A DNA stretch of 64,000 nt from Novipirellula galeiformis (lineage in GTDB: Bacteria > Planctomycetota > Planctomycetia > Pirellulales > Pirellulaceae): NCBI RefSeq assembly GCF_007860095.1, contig NZ_SJPT01000002.1:806001-870000 (forward strand). The letters are read 5' to 3'. How positions within the stretch are numbered: position 1 is the first letter of the stretch; every line of letters starts with the position of its first letter. A program made the position numbers and the translations under genes. Below are positions 39,418-48,433 of the stretch, one piece after another. The notes under the pieces are model-generated. The model was not told the DNA's origin and did no database searches. It saw only the letters and a program-made list of their open reading frames with translations.

Positions 39418-40305
39418 CTAAGCTGCGGATCGCTGCAGAGAACGCTGGGCCAGTGAACGCTGACTCAGGAAACTACCGCGTGGGGCACGCATCCATGTGA
39501 CCAGCCCGTCGATTGAGTGTGGCTTGCTCAATACGAGTTCGACCCCCGCAGCCTCGGCTTCACGGGCCTGATGGACTCTCGGGCACGTAGCAATCCAGGC
39601 ATGCGAAGCATTGGCCACCGTATCGACCGACGCCATCCGAATCTGCCATTCGGCTTTCGTGCCAAACGGCGCGACTGAGTCGTCCCAGATGACGCGGTCA
39701 ATATTGCGAATCCGCTGTGATTCGGCGGAGCGCAACCAGACCGCAGTGGCGCCGTCGATGGACGCCAAGTCCAACAGCGGTTCTGCGGCGGAAAGGCAGG
39801 AGGCCAGCACCGCCACCGTCATTTTGCTAGCTGGCCGCTGAGGGGGCGTCTCCTGCCCGGCACCGGATAGCCCGGCACCGGATAGCCCGGCACCGGATAG
39901 CCATGCGGGAACCACATCCCGCCAAGCGGCTGCATTGACAATCGGAACGAGCGGCGTCGACATCGCGTCCACAGCAGCCGCGATCGCGAATCGCTCGGCG
40001 TGACGAACGCCCTCGCAAAGCGACGAGAGCAAGATGACCCCCTCGGCGCCTACGCTGTGCCGAATTAACTGGATTGCTTGGTTCCAATCGAACGCCCCGC
40101 GATCCCTCCGAGCGATCACAATCCGATCGACGGTCGAAGCCGGCCGCTCAAGTGCATCGCGAATCGAGTAACGATAGGCTATCTGCAGCGAGCTGGATTC
40201 AGCCAACGCATAACATTCGCGAAACTCGCTCGAGTCCCTGGGGCCAATCCACATTAACGTACGGCAAGGCGTGGCCAGTGCCGCGGTCGGGGAGTCATTC
40301 CACAT
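39418..40305 (-). CDS. Uncharacterised protein with receiver-like C-terminus
   Basis: ATG 40305 gives 295 residues. No firm family. The last third (AGVELVLSKPHSIDGLVTWM) reads like the beta5/Lys-Pro end of a response-regulator receiver domain, and an earlier stretch resembles a second degenerate receiver-like fold, but phosphoacceptor residues cannot be confirmed. A (LSGAG)3 repeat, from three 15-bp DNA copies at 39856-39900, forms a linker in the middle. It begins 33 bp after the stop of the HTH-PTS IIA gene on the same strand, so the two are probably one operon and may form a signalling pair. Confidence in the gene is fair. Confidence in the fold is low. Confidence 0.6.
   Translation of the reverse strand: MWNDSPTAALATPCRTLMWIGPRDSSEFRECYALAESSSLQIAYRYSIRDALERPASTVDRIVIARRDRGAFDWNQAIQLIRHSVGAEGVILLSSLCEGVRHAERFAIAAAVDAMSTPLVPIVNAAAWRDVVPAWLSGAGLSGAGLSGAGQETPPQRPASKMTVAVLASCLSAAEPLLDLASIDGATAVWLRSAESQRIRNIDRVIWDDSVAPFGTKAEWQIRMASVDTVANASHAWIATCPRVHQAREAEAAGVELVLSKPHSIDGLVTWMRAPRGSFLSQRSLAQRSLQRSAA
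39856..39900. repeat. Three-copy in-frame 15-bp repeat
   Basis: CCCGGCACCGGATAG repeats three times and codes (read on the minus strand) for LSGAG units. The period is a multiple of three, so the frame is kept. Confidence 0.93.
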
Positions 40306-40338
40306 AGAGACAATCAAACAAAGGCGACAAGGTTGCTA

Positions 40339-41040
40339 TCAAAGCTCGTCAACGCGTTCTTCGCACTCCTTCAGTGCGTGCCACGCTTCGCCGGGCGATG
40401 TACTGGTACGTAACTCAATCAAAAACGAATCGTCGATAATCATGCGACTCAATTTTGCGAGGATACGAAGGTGAATCCGATCGTCGTAAGAGCAAATCAG
40501 GAAGAAAACATCGGTTAATTGGCCACGATCGGCGAACGGGATGGCCGAAGGACAGATTCCCAACGCAATCACCGAGTCGGCCAGAATGGAGGTTTGGGGG
40601 CGTCGGGGGTGCAGCAACGCCACGCCGCAATCGAGTGCCGTGGGATGCATTTGTTCGCGTGCCTGCACCGCTTCGGCCATTGCCGGGGCGTCCCACATCA
40701 GCCCCGTCTTTCCCGCCAAATTGCACATCGAGCGAATCACGCTGCCGCGCGTGCGCGCGTTCAATGGGACTTGCAGGGTGTCGATGCTGCACAATTCGTG
40801 AATCGGTCGATCGACCGCTTCGGGCGAGACACGGTCGAGCACTTGTTGAACTTTGTCGAGCTCATCGGCCGCGCTTAACCCAATTCGTTCCTCGAGCCAG
40901 TGATGAATTTCGGCCTTACTAAACCGCCATTGGCCACCAACTTTTCGTGCCGGCACCCTGCCACGGTCAGCCATTTTGACCACTTGGTCCGGGGTCACGT
41001 GCAGGTATTCCGCTATTCGAGCCGCGTCGAGATCGTCCAT
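40339..41040 (-). CDS. HTH (excisionase-type) fused to PTS EIIA domain
   Basis: A 233-residue protein with two parts. Residues about 5-52 form a MerR/excisionase-like helix-turn-helix (IAEYLHVTPDQVVKMADRG, VPARKVGGQWRFSKAEIHHW). Residues about 85-225 form a fructose/nitrogen-type EIIA domain: the phosphorylatable His is probably in DCGVALLHPRRP near residue 146, the position of the usual GVAIPH motif. No other PTS gene (EI, HPr, EIIB/C) is in the window, so it is more likely a regulator than a sugar transporter part. It is probably co-transcribed with the following gene. Confidence 0.82.
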   Translation of the reverse strand: MDDLDAARIAEYLHVTPDQVVKMADRGRVPARKVGGQWRFSKAEIHHWLEERIGLSAADELDKVQQVLDRVSPEAVDRPIHELCSIDTLQVPLNARTRGSVIRSMCNLAGKTGLMWDAPAMAEAVQAREQMHPTALDCGVALLHPRRPQTSILADSVIALGICPSAIPFADRGQLTDVFFLICSYDDRIHLRILAKLSRMIIDDSFLIELRTSTSPGEAWHALKECEERVDEL

Positions 41041-41291
41041 TATTAGGAATTTCTTGGGTTAGGGGTGAGGTGAGACTGCCGGCAAATTTCCCTTCGTTGG
41101 AGCAAAGGAACGCCGTGGAAGCAACCAGAGCGTCAGGCTTTTGCCAGCATGTTCACGAAGACTTTACCATTGACATCGAAATTAATTTCACGGTATTCCA
41201 AACTTAGTCTAAAGTCCCCTGGCGAACTATCGATCGCTAACCGAATTGACGTGTGGCGCAGCCACTCGTTGAACCTTTTGAGCAGGATCTT

Positions 41292-42974
41292 ATGATTCGC
41301 TGGCTCCCAACGAACGTTTTCTACATGAATTGTCGACAGAACCAACGCCTGGGGCTGTCGAGTGTAAGCTTGCTGCGCCGCGTTGCTCGACGTCTAGCAA
41401 GTCGCAAGCCGGACGAAACCGGCTGCTCCACCCCGCCAATCACGACAACACGGTCGCCAATCCCAGCAACGAGGTCTATCTGCCGACTGTTGTTTTCGGC
41501 GTTGATCGTGCTGGTCACCAGCGGTACCAAGGTCTCCGCGCAAGGCTCGAGCTTTCCGCCAAGCAATACACCGATCTCACCGGGGCTTCCGTACGGCAGT
41601 CGAGCTCCCGTCGATATCCCGCAAACGAATCTGCAACCGATGGGCAGCCCGTTCGCGGGGGCTCCCGGCGGTTCGCCAGCCCCCACGGCACCGCCATCGA
41701 TGGGCGCCCAATTTGATCCCTACGCGAGTTCGGGGTCGGCAAGCTTGCCAAGTTACCCCGCACCGAGCTATCCATCGTCGCCCGTTCCACTGGGCAGCAC
41801 CCTCGGCCCCGTTCAAGCACCGGGCGCCTTGTTGCCACCCTCTCGACCTGGCGGTGAAAGTCTGTTCAGTCGCATTTTTTCGCAGTCCGCGTCCGCCCCC
41901 ATCCTTCCCGGCGGACCGGCCAGCTACGGTGGTTCACTGGCCGCTCCCACCTTGCCTCCTGCGAATTATGGAGCAACCGCCCCGGGGGCGTCTGCCTACG
42001 GGCCTCCCGTCTATGGCCCCGCACCGAACTATGGGGGCCCGGCGACCATTCCCGGTCCCGCGTACCCCGGCTCGATATATCCTTCGACCGGGCCGAGCAC
42101 CCTATTCCCTGGCGGGATCTTCGGCAGCAACGGAGATTTTTTCGGTAACGGATCGGAGTTTAGCGCCTACCGACTACTCCAAGGCCCTCGGCTGCGACAC
42201 ACCTACTTAGGTTCAACCAGCGACCCCGATTCACTTGAAATCAACGACACCGATGTTTCGTTAGTCTTTGCTTGGCAGAACTTCTTGTATTCGAGCCAGC
42301 CGTTGATGATCGCTCCGGCATTCTCGTTGCATCAATGGAACGGACCGGAGAACACCCCCACACAGAATGCGGATCTCCCCTCCAAGGCCTACAGTGCGTT
42401 CTTGGATGTGGGTTGGCAAAGTGATCCTAATCAAATACTAGGGCTGGAGCTGGGCGCGCGAGTCGGCGTGTTCTCTGATTTTGACACGGCGAACAGCGAC
42501 AGCCTAAGAGTGCTTGGTAAGGGCTTGCTGAACTTTCGTTTAACCCCCGCGGCCACACTTAAAGGCGGCGTCTACGTCTTGGATCGAATTCGCTACAACG
42601 TCATTCCTGCCGGTGGGATCCTTTGGCAACCAAACCCTTATACACGATTTGACATTTTCTTCCCGCAACCCAAATTGGCGCGTTATTGGCGAACCGTTGG
42701 GACACAAGACGTGTGGGGGTATTTGGGTGGCGAGTACGGCGGCGGTTCATGGACCGTGACACGTGACAACAAAGACGAACAACTCATCGATATCAATGAC
42801 TATCGCGTGATGCTTGGGCTGGAATGGGGACAACATGAGTATATCCGCGCCGGCCGCCGAAACGCGTTTGTCGAAGTCGGCTACGTCTTCGATCGCGAGA
42901 TTCTATACGAGAACAAGAACAATCGATTCACCCAAGATGACGCGATCATGTTTCGCGCGGGTATCGGTTATTGA
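41292..42974 (+). CDS. Likely outer-membrane beta-barrel protein with proline-rich N-terminal region
   Basis: Start uncertain: GTG 41253, ATG 41292 and ATG 41325 are all in frame. I give ATG 41292 (560 residues). A signal peptide lies unusually far in (CRLLFSALIVLVTSGTKVSA at about 63-82), so the true start may be later. Residues about 85-285 are rich in Pro, Gly, Ala, Ser and Tyr (repeats like SYPAPSYPSSP and YGPAPNYGG), a probable flexible linker. Residues about 300-560 alternate in the manner of a barrel and end in an aromatic C-terminus (FRAGIGY), the signature of outer-membrane insertion by the Bam machine. The function is unknown. Confidence 0.72.
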   Translation: MIRWLPTNVFYMNCRQNQRLGLSSVSLLRRVARRLASRKPDETGCSTPPITTTRSPIPATRSICRLLFSALIVLVTSGTKVSAQGSSFPPSNTPISPGLPYGSRAPVDIPQTNLQPMGSPFAGAPGGSPAPTAPPSMGAQFDPYASSGSASLPSYPAPSYPSSPVPLGSTLGPVQAPGALLPPSRPGGESLFSRIFSQSASAPILPGGPASYGGSLAAPTLPPANYGATAPGASAYGPPVYGPAPNYGGPATIPGPAYPGSIYPSTGPSTLFPGGIFGSNGDFFGNGSEFSAYRLLQGPRLRHTYLGSTSDPDSLEINDTDVSLVFAWQNFLYSSQPLMIAPAFSLHQWNGPENTPTQNADLPSKAYSAFLDVGWQSDPNQILGLELGARVGVFSDFDTANSDSLRVLGKGLLNFRLTPAATLKGGVYVLDRIRYNVIPAGGILWQPNPYTRFDIFFPQPKLARYWRTVGTQDVWGYLGGEYGGGSWTVTRDNKDEQLIDINDYRVMLGLEWGQHEYIRAGRRNAFVEVGYVFDREILYENKNNRFTQDDAIMFRAGIGY

Positions 42975-43620
42975 GACCGCTCCTTCGGGCACACAAGCCC
43001 ACGTTTTTTATGGCGGGCCGCCGTACTGTGATCGTGGAACCGCTGCGTTTACTTCATGAGCGGTAGCATTCTCCGCACGATTCGTTATAATTCGGCTCGT
43101 CGGCCCGAAAGAGTGGGCCGTACCGTTGGCCCCGGTGCCTCCGCTGGACTGGTTACCACACCTCACGTCGGAGTGCCATTAAGACGCTTTCCATGAGCGT
43201 TGTGCAGGGGCGAATGAAAGGGATTGAAAACTGACTCGAAACACCCGTTGATTGGAATCATGTTGCTGTCATGGTCGCTGAGTGATGATCGTTTCGATCG
43301 GTCTCGCACGATGACATTCCTTTGTTGCAACGTCACGAATTCCTCACGAACGGGTTCCGACTCGCATTTTTCGAGCGGTGGATGTTTCCATGGCGACCTT
43401 GTCGAGGATGCCTCGGCCAATGGCGGCCTGTTAGATTCAATCTCAACGTTTGGCGATTGTCAGCTTCGGCCTCACGCTGGATTGAATCGCGGTTGCCGCG
43501 AATTCGTCGTAATCCGGCACGATAACGCAAACGCCTAGATGAACCAACGTACTCGCTGCGGGGTTGGGTTGATACGCAATTCGGCGCGGGGACATGACTC
43601 GAAATCAGTAGAGGAAGTCG
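42975..43620. other. Intergenic region upstream of the betaine operon
   Basis: No gene is supported in this 650-bp region. It has a TATAAT-type -10 candidate at 43086-43091 with no good -35, followed by a weak hairpin (CGGCCC / GGGCCG, 43101-43120). If used, the leader of the operon would be about 520 bp long. Confidence 0.4.
43086..43091 (+). promoter_or_regulatory. Candidate -10 box upstream of the glycine betaine operon
   Basis: An exact TATAAT. The hexamer 17 bp upstream does not match TTGACA well, so this is only a candidate. Confidence 0.3.
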
Positions 43621-44499
43621 ATGTCGATTCCGAAGGATGGAAACACACACTCGATGCCGCTATCGCCGCCACAGCAGCGGTTTGGCAAAAACCCGGTGAA
43701 GCAACGAGAGACCGACAACTATGCCCAGGAGTACATCAAAGGGTTCGTCGACAAGTGGGACGAGCTAATCGATTGGGACAGTCGTGCCGAGAGCGAAGGT
43801 GACTTTTTCATCCAAGCGTTAAGAAAGCACAATGTACGCAGGGTGCTCGACGTCGCCACCGGAACCGGTTTTCATTCGGTCCGCTTATTGGAGGCCGGAT
43901 TTGAGGTGGTCAGCGCCGACGGGAGTCCCGAAATGCTGGTGAAAGCGTTTGAGAATGCGCGACACCGAGGCCACATTCTTCGCACCGTTCAAGCGGATTG
44001 GCGGTGGCTCAATCGCGATGTCCGTGGCGAGTACGACGCCATCATTTGTCTGGGGAATTCGTTCACTCACATGTTCCAAGAACGCGATCGCCGCAAGGCC
44101 CTCGCTGAGTATTACGCGATGCTAAAGCACGATGGCATCCTGATTCTCGACCAACGGAACTACGATCGTATTCTCGACGATGGCTTCTCCAGCAAGCACA
44201 CCTATTACTATTGCGGCGACAACGTCCGAGCGGCTCCGGAGCACATCGACGATGGGCTGGCGCGGTTCCGATATGATTTTCCCGATCAATCCAGCTATCA
44301 CTTGAACATGTTTCCGCTACGCAAACACTACATGCGACGGCTGATGCAAGAGGTCGGTTTCCAGAACATCGAAACGTTTGGTGATTTTCAAGAAACGTAT
44401 CACGATGAAGAACCCGATTTCTATATTCACGTTGCCGAGAAATCCTACGAGTCGCTTGAAGGATCAATCGACATCCAAGTTGCAGGGGCAAGCCAATGA
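43621..44499 (+). CDS. Glycine/sarcosine N-methyltransferase
   Basis: A 292-residue SAM-dependent methyltransferase that methylates glycine to sarcosine and then dimethylglycine, the first steps of glycine betaine synthesis. Visible: a Rossmann SAM motif VLDVATGTGFHSV near residue 79, DYAxxYIKGFVDKWDELI-like N-terminus, and CLGNSFTHMFQERDR near residue 145, typical of GSMT proteins (e.g. of Ectothiorhodospira). A GAGG ribosome binding site lies about 8 bp before the start at 43621. Its stop overlaps the next start by ATGA at 44496, so the pair is translationally coupled. The family assignment rests on motif recall and context. Weak alternative: another small-molecule methyltransferase. Confidence 0.85.
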   Translation: MSIPKDGNTHSMPLSPPQQRFGKNPVKQRETDNYAQEYIKGFVDKWDELIDWDSRAESEGDFFIQALRKHNVRRVLDVATGTGFHSVRLLEAGFEVVSADGSPEMLVKAFENARHRGHILRTVQADWRWLNRDVRGEYDAIICLGNSFTHMFQERDRRKALAEYYAMLKHDGILILDQRNYDRILDDGFSSKHTYYYCGDNVRAAPEHIDDGLARFRYDFPDQSSYHLNMFPLRKHYMRRLMQEVGFQNIETFGDFQETYHDEEPDFYIHVAEKSYESLEGSIDIQVAGASQ

Positions 44500-45344
44500 G
44501 CGGAAACTATTCCACCGCCGTGAACACGGCACGCGAGTACTACAACAGTGAAGATGCCGATTCGTTCTACTCCTTGATCTGGGGTGGCGAAGACATTCAC
44601 ATCGGCTGCTACGCGAACGACGCCGAGCCCATCGAAACAGCCAGCCGTCGTACGGTGTCAAAAATGGCCGATCGGCTCCGTGACACTCTTTCGCCAAACT
44701 CGCGTGTGTTGGACCTCGGCGCGGGCTACGGCGGCGCCGCACGCTATCTCGCCGAGCGATTTGGTTGCCAAGTCGTCGCCTTGAATTTGAGCGAAACCGA
44801 AAACTCACGATGTCGAAAATTGAACGCCGAGCAATCCCTCGATCATTTAGTCGAGGTGGTTGACGGCAGTTTCGAAGCGATTCCCTCGGATGACCATCGT
44901 TTTGATGTGGTGTGGTCTCAGGATGCGATCTTGCACAGCGGAAATCGAACGCAAGTGATCTCCGAGGTCTCGCGCGTCTTAAAGCCGGGTGGCGACTTTG
45001 TCTTTACCGATCCGATGCAGGCCGATGATTGCCCCGTAGGGGTGTTGCAACCGATTCTAAATCGGATTCATTTGAACACGCTCGCGTCCCCCAAATTCTA
45101 TATCGATCAATGCGATGCAGTGGGCATGCGTTTGATCGATTTCGAATGCCTGACGCCACAGTTGGTGCGACATTATGCTCGCGTGCTCGAGGAAACGACC
45201 GCGCGCGAAATGGAGATCAATGAACTGATTTCACCTGACTACCTGCAACGAATGAAAGCGGGACTCGGTCACTGGATCGATGGCGGTCATCACGGCTATT
45301 TGGCGTGGGGGATTTTCCACTTTACCAAGTCCGAACTCAGCTAA
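44496..45344 (+). CDS. Sarcosine/dimethylglycine N-methyltransferase
   Basis: A 282-residue SAM-dependent methyltransferase that carries sarcosine or dimethylglycine on to glycine betaine. It starts MSGNYSTAVNTAREYYNSED like SDMT proteins and has the SAM loop VLDLGAGYGGAARYLAERFG near residue 70, then VVWSQDAILHSGNR near residue 140 and a conserved FTDPMQAD near residue 169. Together with the preceding GSMT it forms the classic two-enzyme de novo betaine route. Start overlaps the GSMT stop. The transporter follows. Confidence 0.87.
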   Translation: MSGNYSTAVNTAREYYNSEDADSFYSLIWGGEDIHIGCYANDAEPIETASRRTVSKMADRLRDTLSPNSRVLDLGAGYGGAARYLAERFGCQVVALNLSETENSRCRKLNAEQSLDHLVEVVDGSFEAIPSDDHRFDVVWSQDAILHSGNRTQVISEVSRVLKPGGDFVFTDPMQADDCPVGVLQPILNRIHLNTLASPKFYIDQCDAVGMRLIDFECLTPQLVRHYARVLEETTAREMEINELISPDYLQRMKAGLGHWIDGGHHGYLAWGIFHFTKSELS

Positions 45345-45447
45345 AATCAAACGGGCGCTGGCAATCCCCTCCTTCCGGAGGCATTCGGTTCACCGCGAGC
45401 GTCGATCCGCCCCGTGCTGTTCGCTTCAATACATACTGGAACCAAGT

Positions 45448-47367
45448 TTGATCAATGCTCAACCAAAGCGAGCGATTCGTCGCCGCGTGCTTGGTGTCGA
45501 AATCGAGGCCCACCCGGTCGTCTTTCCGGTTTCGGCGATCATCGTTGTCGGATTTGTTATCGCTACCGCGGCGGCGCCTCGCCGCGCGATGATGCTGTTC
45601 GATTACTTGCAAACCACCATCGCCGAACAATTCAGTTGGCTGTACCTCGCGGCGATGACTGGTTTCCTGTTATTCGCTATCTACCTTTGTTTCAGTCGTT
45701 TTGGGAACATTCTGCTTGGCAAAGACGGCGAACGCCCCGAGTTCTCGACCATGACATGGTTCGCGATGTTATTTAGCGCCGGGATGGGGATTGGTATGCT
45801 GTTCTTTGGCGTTGCCGAGCCCATGCTGCATTTCGTCGATCCACCAAACTTGCGCAACGGCGTCATCGCCAATGCCGAAAGTCTCGCCGCAGCGCGCGGT
45901 GCGATGGGGATCACCTTGTTTCATTGGTGCTTGCACCCCTGGGCGCTCTATTCGTTGGTCGGCGTGTCGCTCGCGTACTTTAGCTTTCGTCGCGGCATGC
46001 CACTGAGCTTCCGATCGGTGTTTTATCCATTGTTGGGTAAGCGGATTGATGGCTGGCTCGGCGACTCGATCGATATTCTCTCCGTGGTTGCCACGCTGTT
46101 TGGCTTAGCAACCTCGCTCGGACTCGGGGCCAAACAAATCAACGCGGGATTGAGCTATGTGTTTGGTTTGCCGCAAAGCACTACAGTGCAAATTATCTTG
46201 ATCGCGTGCATCACCATGCTCGCAGTCGGATCGCTGCTATCGGGACTACACGTTGGCGTTCGTCGCTTAAGCGAATTGAATATGGTTCTAGCGGGATCGC
46301 TGCTCGTGTTTCTGTTTGTAGCAGGCCCTACGGTCTACTTGCTTGGTGCCGTCGTGGACAACGCCGGTGCCTACGCCGAACGTTTGCCGCATGCATCGTT
46401 TTGGACGGCCAGCTATGCCGAGTCCTCCAAATCCGATTGGCTTGCTAGTTGGACTTTGTTTTACTGGGGTTGGTGGATCGCATGGTCACCATTTGTAGGC
46501 ATGTTTATCGCCCGCGTCTCACGAGGTCGGACGATTCGCGAATTTATTACCGGCGTATTGTTGGTTCCCAGCGGCGTCGCGATTGTTTGGTTGACTGGAT
46601 TTGGTAACACCGCGATGCACCAGGAAATCTACAAGTCGCTTGACCCGCACGCTGCGACGATCACTAATTTCTACGACTACACACCCCAGCAATATGATGT
46701 GCAAATCATCGACCCGGCGTCCGGACTCCCCCAGAGCGAAGACGGAGCGTGGCTAATCGGAGCCACGGCAAATGGGGTCGCCAGTCCTCAAGGCGTACAA
46801 ATGCGTCAAAGCCCCTCAGGGCTCCTCACGAAATCGGGAAATGCGGTCGAGTATGTTCGCGGGGTGCTTGTTCACGCCGGAACGTGGACGCCGTATCATC
46901 CAACGGTGGAAGAACGCTTTCATGGACCTTTCAAGTCCGAGCACGCATCGCTGAGTCTATCGGGCTATTTAACCGAACCGGTACTGACATCGTCGCATCG
47001 ATCCAAAGTCGACACTAGCGCGACGGCCATGTTCGTGATGCTGCGATCCTACCCATTCCCCACCGTCACGGCATTGTTGGGAGTGCTATGTGTGATCCTG
47101 TTCTTCGTCACCTCATCGGACTCCGCGTCGCTGGTCGCCGACATCATTGCCTCCGGCGGAAGCCCCAATCCCACGGTAGGAACGCGTTTGTTCTGGGGGA
47201 TTTTGGAAGGGGTGTTGGCCTCGGTACTTCTTCTCGCTGGCGGTTTAAAAGCCTTGCAAACGGGTTCAATCACGATCGGTTTGCCGTTCTGTGTGCTGAT
47301 CATTCTAATGTGCATCAGTCTATTAAAAGCGCTGCGAGAGGAAGTCGACGCGCCCGAGATCCGCTAA
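45448..47367 (+). CDS. BCCT family betaine/choline/carnitine transporter
   Basis: A sodium- or proton-coupled transporter with 12 expected membrane helices. Family signatures are present: WFAMLFSAGMGIGMLFFGVAEPM (in part) near residue 107 and the WW-x-AWSPFVGMFIARVSRG motif near residue 343. The first helix is VVFPVSAIIVVGFVIATAA near residue 25. The frame is open back to 45280, inside the SDMT gene, but the plausible starts are TTG 45448 (639 residues, begins INAQPKRAIRRRVLG) or GTG 45487. A soluble loop of about 130 residues lies between helices near 400-530. Family length is near the usual 500-700. It completes a betaine module: two synthesis enzymes plus uptake, apparently one operon. Confidence 0.87.
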   Translation: MINAQPKRAIRRRVLGVEIEAHPVVFPVSAIIVVGFVIATAAAPRRAMMLFDYLQTTIAEQFSWLYLAAMTGFLLFAIYLCFSRFGNILLGKDGERPEFSTMTWFAMLFSAGMGIGMLFFGVAEPMLHFVDPPNLRNGVIANAESLAAARGAMGITLFHWCLHPWALYSLVGVSLAYFSFRRGMPLSFRSVFYPLLGKRIDGWLGDSIDILSVVATLFGLATSLGLGAKQINAGLSYVFGLPQSTTVQIILIACITMLAVGSLLSGLHVGVRRLSELNMVLAGSLLVFLFVAGPTVYLLGAVVDNAGAYAERLPHASFWTASYAESSKSDWLASWTLFYWGWWIAWSPFVGMFIARVSRGRTIREFITGVLLVPSGVAIVWLTGFGNTAMHQEIYKSLDPHAATITNFYDYTPQQYDVQIIDPASGLPQSEDGAWLIGATANGVASPQGVQMRQSPSGLLTKSGNAVEYVRGVLVHAGTWTPYHPTVEERFHGPFKSEHASLSLSGYLTEPVLTSSHRSKVDTSATAMFVMLRSYPFPTVTALLGVLCVILFFVTSSDSASLVADIIASGGSPNPTVGTRLFWGILEGVLASVLLLAGGLKALQTGSITIGLPFCVLIILMCISLLKALREEVDAPEIR

Positions 47368-47380
47368 TCCTTAAATGAGC

Positions 47381-47460
47381 AACTCTTAATTCTAATTTCA
47401 ATGCGGTCTGCGAATCTGCGTTGAAGCGAAGCCTGCCAAAGAAGCTTAGGATTAAGAGTT
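47381..47460. repeat. Inverted repeat downstream of the betaine operon
   Basis: AACTCTTAATTCTAA (47381-47395) and TTAGGATTAAGAGTT (47446-47460) can pair at most positions, with a 50-bp loop. No T-run follows, so it is not a clear terminator. It lies 14 bp past the transporter stop and may still mark the 3' end. Confidence 0.45.
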
Positions 47461-47647
47461 AGACGACGAAGAAAAAGCATCTAAACGTGGCAAAGCCAAG
47501 CGAGCGATTCGATCACAAGAAACGGGATATCGCTATTCACATATAATCGACCGCTGCAGTCCAATGCACCTGGATTACGGGGGCTTGAATCACGGGCGCT
47601 TCGTCGATGTTCTCCAAAACCCTCGCATGCTTACGGGTGAGTCCGCT

Positions 47648-48373
47648 TTATCGCCACCCCATCAGTTGAACCTGTCGCGCTCCAACGCTATCACGCCAAG
47701 CATCCAGATGCACTGGCAACGCATGTTCGCTGAAACGTGATTCGGCTTCGACATGAAACCCGGTATCCTTCAGCAATTGCTCGATTTGTGCTGCAGAATT
47801 GTATTCAACGCTGTCGTCGGTTTCGTGGACTTCAACGTAGATCGCTTCCACGCGATCCAACTGATCGGCTATCTCCACTAACACACGTTGTTCCGCTCCT
47901 TCGATATCGAGTTTCAAAAAACTGACATCCCGCATGGCAATGTAGCTTGATAAACGTTTGCATTTGACCATGCTCTCTGCCGTCCCTTCACGTTGTCCCC
48001 AGGCGGCATCAATGGAATTACCGCGGGCATCGCCTCGCGCTGATACCTCGCCATAAAAGGGAACCGTGTCCTCGCGATCGGATACCGCCGCGTTGATACA
48101 CCGCACACTCGGGACATCATTGAGATCAATGTTTTTTTGCAAGATTTGGAACGCAAAGGGATCGGGTTCAAAACAGATGATCTCCGATCCCGGCCAACGC
48201 GTCTTCCATTCCAGCACGGAGACACCAATATTCGCACCGCAGTCAATGATCAACGGGCGGTCGACTTTGGGCGTAAAGAAGGACGGGAACTCATCAATTT
48301 GACGGACCATCGATTCGGCGGAGGCTTGGTTCTCGAACAACAGCTTGTAGCTGCGAAATTTCATTCTCTGCAT
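47648..48373 (-). CDS. FkbM family methyltransferase
   Basis: A 241-residue SAM-dependent methyltransferase of the FkbM type. Visible: the SAM loop LIIDCGANIGVSVLEW near residue 41, the acidic strand end ICFEPDPFAFQILQKNI near residue 65, and FLKLDIEGAEQRVLVE near residue 152, which is a family hallmark. FkbM enzymes O-methylate sugars or other hydroxyls, often in cell-surface or secondary metabolite genes. There is no glycan cluster next to it. ATG 48373 is followed closely by a second ATG, and either could be the start. A 48-residue gene lies directly upstream on the same strand. Confidence 0.85.
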   Translation of the reverse strand: MQRMKFRSYKLLFENQASAESMVRQIDEFPSFFTPKVDRPLIIDCGANIGVSVLEWKTRWPGSEIICFEPDPFAFQILQKNIDLNDVPSVRCINAAVSDREDTVPFYGEVSARGDARGNSIDAAWGQREGTAESMVKCKRLSSYIAMRDVSFLKLDIEGAEQRVLVEIADQLDRVEAIYVEVHETDDSVEYNSAAQIEQLLKDTGFHVEAESRFSEHALPVHLDAWRDSVGARQVQLMGWR

Positions 48374-48433
48374 GGTCGTCTGGTGAAAAAGGTGAGTAGC
48401 GGGGGGGCTGTGCCTCTGAAATGAGCTTCACGC

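Noticed and set aside
41133-41345. A 70-codon minus-strand open frame with protein-like sequence opposite the start of the barrel gene
   Set aside because: It has no ribosome binding site or known family and overlaps the barrel gene's uncertain N-terminus. It may become real if that gene starts later.
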